Below, one piece after another: positions 61,325 through 64,000 of a stretch of 64,000 bases of DNA. How positions within the stretch are numbered: the first letter of the stretch is position 1; every line of letters starts with the position of its first letter. Source of the stretch: Cytobacillus firmus DS1 (GTDB lineage Bacteria > Bacillota > Bacilli > Bacillales > Cytobacillaceae). The notes below the pieces were generated by a model. The model had not been told where the DNA came from. It did no database searches and saw nothing but the letters and a program-made list of their open reading frames with translations. Made by a program: the position numbers and the translations under genes. Location: positions 310,001 to 374,000 of the forward strand of contig NZ_APVL01000002.1 of NCBI RefSeq assembly GCF_000565285.1, read 5' to 3'.

Positions 61325-61773
61325 GCAAGTATGGCAACAAGAAAACAATGTGTGACGGCCATCAATTTGACAGCCAGGCTGAGGCGAAATATTACGAGCA
61401 GCTGAAATGGCTGAAGCAGGCCAAGCAAATAAAATCCTTTAAACTCCAGCCCCGGTACTTGCTCCAGGAAGGATTCAAGAAGAACGGAAAGACCAACCGG
61501 AAAGTGGAGTACATTGCGGATTTTGAAGTAAAGCACTTGGATGGATCCATTGAGGTTATCGATGTGAAGGGTGTGGAGACAGAGGCTTTCAAGTTAAAGC
61601 GAAAGTGGTTCGACAGGCTTTATCTATACCGGCTGTCTGTCCTGGCTTATGACGAGAATCTTGGATTCATAGAGCTGGATAAATTGAAAAAGCTGAAAAG
61701 AAAGGCTGTGAAGAAGGGTGCAAAGCGTACTAATCGCAGACGATCGGCCAGCCTGGGTGCGGCAAGAAGATAA
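61321..61773 (+). CDS. DUF1064 phage resolvase-like protein
   Basis: A 150-residue protein: YGNKK near the start, FDSQAEAKYYEQLKWLK, YIADFEVKHLDG and IEVIDVKGVETEAFKLKRKW. These are the E...D...DVKG motifs of a PD-(D/E)XK nuclease; DUF1064 proteins are thought to resolve Holliday junctions in phages. The C-terminus is very basic. ATG overlaps the previous stop (ATGA). Confidence 0.85.
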   Translation: MSKYGNKKTMCDGHQFDSQAEAKYYEQLKWLKQAKQIKSFKLQPRYLLQEGFKKNGKTNRKVEYIADFEVKHLDGSIEVIDVKGVETEAFKLKRKWFDRLYLYRLSVLAYDENLGFIELDKLKKLKRKAVKKGAKRTNRRRSASLGAARR

Positions 61774-61777
61774 ATTG

Positions 61778-61882
61778 ATGGTTTGCTTTACTCGCTGTAA
61801 ACAATACAGGAAATGCTCCTCCCGCATGGGTAAGGATTGCAAGAAGTTCGGCGGGGCTGAAATACCGAAAATTAGAAGATAG
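61778..61882 (+). CDS. Tiny Cys-rich phage protein (34 aa)
   Basis: ATG 61778; VCFTRCKQYRKCSSRMGKDC gives four cysteines in 20 residues, plus basic residues. The ribosome site is weak (AAGAAGA), so translation is uncertain. Confidence 0.4.
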   Translation: MVCFTRCKQYRKCSSRMGKDCKKFGGAEIPKIRR

Positions 61883-61893
61883 GAGGGAGTAAA

Positions 61894-62400
61894 TTGTTGC
61901 AGGGTGTTTGCGTTGATGATAGCCAATCAGCAGTCCTGGCTAAAGGAAAACGTTATTTTCTCTTTCCAAACGGCTCAAATCACTATTATGTGTCGAAATT
62001 CCCTAACAAACATGCTCATACAGGTTGCTACCAAGCGAATATGTTCGCCATCTACGAGGAAGAGCTTTGGCCTGAGGAACCAGCCGCAAGGAAGATCGAG
62101 CTGGACCCGGAAAAGGTATATCGGGCATCCCTCATCTGGAGGAGGAAAGGCTATCAGTCTACCGAGCTGAAAGAATACTACATAATGCCGAAAGAAACAC
62201 ACGCTTATTTCTTTCATGACCGGGAACTTAAACGGTGCGGCGGCTGCTTCCCACTCCATTGGTTTACAGGGTTTGTTGAAATCACAATGGAGGATGAGCA
62301 GATAAGCAAGGAAATTGATCTCGAATTTGAGGAAAACGATCACATTTATACAGAAGATGTACAGGAGTTTAACGGATATGAGCAATTATCTCTGTTTTAG
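61894..62400 (+). CDS. Unknown phage protein (168 aa)
   Basis: TTG 61894 is seven bases after GGAGG (TTG 61897 also possible). The protein mixes strands and aromatic residues (RYFLFPNGSNHYYVSKFPNKHAHTGCYQ) and ends in EQLSLF, a clamp-binding-like peptide shared by many phage proteins. No family recognised. Confidence 0.6.
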   Translation: MLQGVCVDDSQSAVLAKGKRYFLFPNGSNHYYVSKFPNKHAHTGCYQANMFAIYEEELWPEEPAARKIELDPEKVYRASLIWRRKGYQSTELKEYYIMPKETHAYFFHDRELKRCGGCFPLHWFTGFVEITMEDEQISKEIDLEFEENDHIYTEDVQEFNGYEQLSLF

Positions 62401-62412
62401 GGGGTGTGAAGG

Positions 62413-62721
62413 TTGGAAACGGACGCAAAAACCTTCTCAAAAGGCGAATGGATCAAGGTAGTGAATACTCGCCTAAAGGGTTATACCGGATACATTGTTA
62501 ATCGGCTGTTGGAAGATGGATATAAAGTGAAAATTACTCGTGATCCTGACGGGAAAAGCATAGAGGCAACCATTTGGATAGGAGTAGAGGATATTGCTTC
62601 TTTTGACGAAGGGGTTGAGGAAGACGATCTGTTGACTCTTATTGATCTGGCATTAGCAACAAATGATAAACAGTGGTTTTTAGAGCTTACGGAGCAGTTG
62701 CCTGAAGAGCTACCATTTTAA
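62413..62721 (+). CDS. IDEAL-domain phage protein
   Basis: A 102-residue protein. The N-terminal half (KGEWIKVVNTRLKGYTGYIV) looks like a KOW/SH3-type barrel; the C-terminal LLTLIDLALATNDKQWFLEL is an IDEAL-domain helix. TTG 62413 follows GGGGGTGTGAAGG. Function unknown. Confidence 0.65.
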   Translation: METDAKTFSKGEWIKVVNTRLKGYTGYIVNRLLEDGYKVKITRDPDGKSIEATIWIGVEDIASFDEGVEEDDLLTLIDLALATNDKQWFLELTEQLPEELPF

Positions 62722-62738
62722 ATTGGGAGGTTGAATCG

Positions 62739-62930
62739 ATGAAAAAAGTATTGGTGTTATTAATGGTCATTGCAGTATTCTGTTTGGCTGGCTGTGAAGA
62801 AAGTGAGCTGTACTATGATGGCAAGCTAAGACCAGAAAGCGAAGTGGAAGAAATCATTGCGGACCAGCTGGAAGTTGAAAACCCAAGCATGGATTTGGAA
62901 ATCGATGTCTATCAGGAGTCTGAAGATTAA
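62739..62930 (+). CDS. Small phage lipoprotein
   Basis: A 63-residue precursor. The signal KKVLVLLMVIAVFCLAGC has a clear lipobox (LAGC, about residues 16-19). The mature part is short and acidic. ATG 62739 follows TTGGGAGG. Phage lipoproteins in early or lysogenic regions can cause superinfection exclusion; that role is inference. Confidence 0.75.
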   Translation: MKKVLVLLMVIAVFCLAGCEESELYYDGKLRPESEVEEIIADQLEVENPSMDLEIDVYQESED

Positions 62931-62933
62931 TCA

Positions 62934-63203
62934 GTGAAGCAATTAGACTTATTCTCCTTCGCCCTGGAAGATCAAATCATCGATTTAAGGCAGGGCGAGG
63001 AGATAGAGTTCATCAGAGGTAAGGAACGGCTGCTGATCCGGAAGCATGAGAAGTACCAGGAAGTTTGCTTTTATCAGGGGCCAGGCTTCTCAGGATATGC
63101 CCTTCACATTGATAAAGAAGGTATGTGCGGTGGATTAGATATCTTTGTAGCAAATATTGATCGGTGGCTGGATGGCCGGGGTTGGAATGAGACAAAAGAG
63201 TAA
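62934..63203 (+). CDS. Unknown phage protein (89 aa)
   Basis: GTG 62934 starts three bases after the lipoprotein stop; the nearest GGAG is rather far. The protein begins KQLDLFSFALEDQ, with mixed strands after. No family recognised. Last rightward gene in the window; the following 95 bases are AT-rich with AAAT repeats and a hairpin. Confidence 0.55.
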   Translation: MKQLDLFSFALEDQIIDLRQGEEIEFIRGKERLLIRKHEKYQEVCFYQGPGFSGYALHIDKEGMCGGLDIFVANIDRWLDGRGWNETKE

Positions 63204-63267
63204 AAAATAAATAAATAAATAATAAATGAAACTAGAGATTTATTAAAAAGTAGTCTGGAGAATTTGG

Positions 63268-63299
63268 ATAAGGAGAATTTTGATATTCTCCTTAGTTTT
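63268..63299. terminator. Terminator between converging phage genes
   Basis: AAGGAGAAT (63270-63278) and ATTCTCCTT (63285-63293) form a perfect 9-bp stem with TTTGAT loop, followed by AGTTTTC. It touches the stop codon of the minus-strand gene. Confidence 0.7.
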
Positions 63300-63964
63300 C
63301 AAAAGGTGAGAGTTCTTAATGTAGTAATCCCCCCGATATTTTCTAATATATTTTTAGGGCAGTGATTTAGAAAATATTTGTAGCATTGAGCATTGTATAG
63401 GATTACATGTGCATTTGTGGATTTGAATTTCAATGAGCCTGGTACTCTCCATTCTCGTTCATGTGTCCAATCAATATAATTATCCTTCGCTGATAAGTCA
63501 TAACTTACTATTCTCCAATATTCGCTGGGTTTTAGGTAATGCTTTGCAGTGTCTCTATTATCGTAAATTACTGGTCTTCCTTGCTTTTTATATATAAATT
63601 GTTTCATAAAGCTAAGACCAACTCCACAGTATCTTAATGGTTCCTGAGGATTAGTAATACGTCTTGAGAGTTCATATTCAATATTTTGTATTAATCCATA
63701 TAATGGAGCATCTTGAAAACAAACAGCTTTGGTTTTACCGTTAATAAACCCAGTATTATCACTTCCGTTTATAACTTCATCTTTTAATATTTTTATTAAA
63801 TTATCAACAGCCTTAAGGTTTATCTCTGCGAAATCTAATTTAGAGATGTCTATGCTTTTATCCGGTCTAGTCAGGTGTGTAAGAATTCTTGTAATATCAG
63901 ATCTATTTTCAATTCTATCTTTCCATTCTGCTTCACTAATACCCAAGGTTTTCACTTCTTTCAA
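63299..63964 (-). CDS. AbiGi/DUF2971-like putative phage-resistance protein
   Basis: A 221-residue soluble protein. Motifs ILTHLTRPD near the N-terminus, KAVCFQDAPLYGL, YCGVGLSFMKQFIYKKQGRPVIYDN and DWTHEREWRVPGSL resemble the AbiGi/DUF2971 group, which shares features with ADP-ribosyltransferase-like DarT folds. It lies opposite the early operon, as cargo genes often do. The start is uncertain: TTG 63964 has no clear ribosome site. Family assignment is by eye and tentative. Confidence 0.55.
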   Translation of the reverse strand: MKEVKTLGISEAEWKDRIENRSDITRILTHLTRPDKSIDISKLDFAEINLKAVDNLIKILKDEVINGSDNTGFINGKTKAVCFQDAPLYGLIQNIEYELSRRITNPQEPLRYCGVGLSFMKQFIYKKQGRPVIYDNRDTAKHYLKPSEYWRIVSYDLSAKDNYIDWTHEREWRVPGSLKFKSTNAHVILYNAQCYKYFLNHCPKNILENIGGITTLRTLTF

Positions 63965-64000
63965 TTAATATAAATTTAATATGTCATACTCAGAATATAT

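Larger units (their letters stand above)
49441..64000. mobile_element. Prophage (left part)
   Basis: The region begins at a half-tRNA junction and holds, in order, unrecognised leftward genes, a tyrosine integrase, ImmA/IrrE and a cI-like repressor, divergent operators, and then a rightward early block with excisionase-like, ORF6N, YqaJ, RecT and DnaD-like genes. No structural, packaging or lysis genes are reached before the window ends, so the right end and the second att site lie beyond 64000. The gene order resembles the B. subtilis skin/yqa region. Confidence 0.9.

Noticed and set aside
63204-63224. AAAT short tandem repeats as CRISPR or phase-variable tract
   Set aside because: No spacer structure, and the repeat lies between converging genes rather than in a promoter or coding region.

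Overview
The window reads as the chromosome of a low-GC, endospore-forming Bacillaceae (Bacillus/Cytobacillus/Mesobacillus type). It carries an alpha/beta small acid-soluble spore protein, tandem YjcZ-type mini-proteins, SigI/RsgI, a bacillopeptidase F-like protease, LutABC, a YsfBCD-like glycolate cluster, and a T-box and a TPP riboswitch of Firmicute type. Genus is inference; no rRNA or other marker is present.

Host part, 1-49440. The left end has two YjcZ-like genes and a Vml/Vga-type ABC-F gene behind a long leader with a tiny upstream ORF, an attenuator whose stem contains the ribosome binding site, and a 9-bp antiterminator candidate. A large secreted subtilase follows on the minus strand, then an ECF sigma/anti-sigma pair and a three-gene sugar ABC importer without its own ATPase. 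Next come a secreted Cys-rich protein and a TPP-riboswitch operon for thiamine-precursor uptake (ThiY, thiamine-binding protein, ThiX, ThiZ) that ends in a TatD-family hydrolase. After a YkvA-like protein, a sirtuin and an orphan TatA lies a TreR/CcpA-type controlled trehalose operon (EIIBC plus two GH13 enzymes). Then come NupC, YfhP-like, RF3, a T-box-controlled NhaC transporter and a SwrC-like RND pump. A DUF5667-type secreted protein and sigI-rsgI follow; the upstream regions of the first two share an identical putative SigI promoter. The remainder holds a SASP, glycolate oxidase genes with a CdaR regulator, a Trk/Ktr channel, small spore-type genes, a B12/radical-SAM protein and lutABC.

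Prophage part, 49441-64000 (continues past the window). The junction is a displaced 3' half of a tRNA-Arg(CCU) gene. The leftward lysogeny block contains three unrecognised genes next to the junction (candidate defence/moron module), a tyrosine integrase, a small Zn-motif protein, a DUF898 protein, an ImmA/IrrE peptidase and a cI-like repressor. The divergent early control region has three related operators. The rightward early block runs Xre, small ORFs, an excisionase-like HTH, an ORF6N/ORF6C regulator, a second Xre behind two tandem dyads, YqaJ nuclease, RecT, and a DnaD-like initiator whose coding sequence carries an 11-bp iteron array (probable origin). Many small genes follow, including a DUF1064 resolvase-like protein, an IDEAL-domain protein and a lipoprotein. 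A minus-strand AbiGi/DUF2971-like gene closes the window. The layout resembles the skin/PBSX-type yqa early region of Bacillus.

Start sites were chosen by ribosome binding site spacing; many are TTG or GTG. All family names come from recognising motifs by eye, without database searches.
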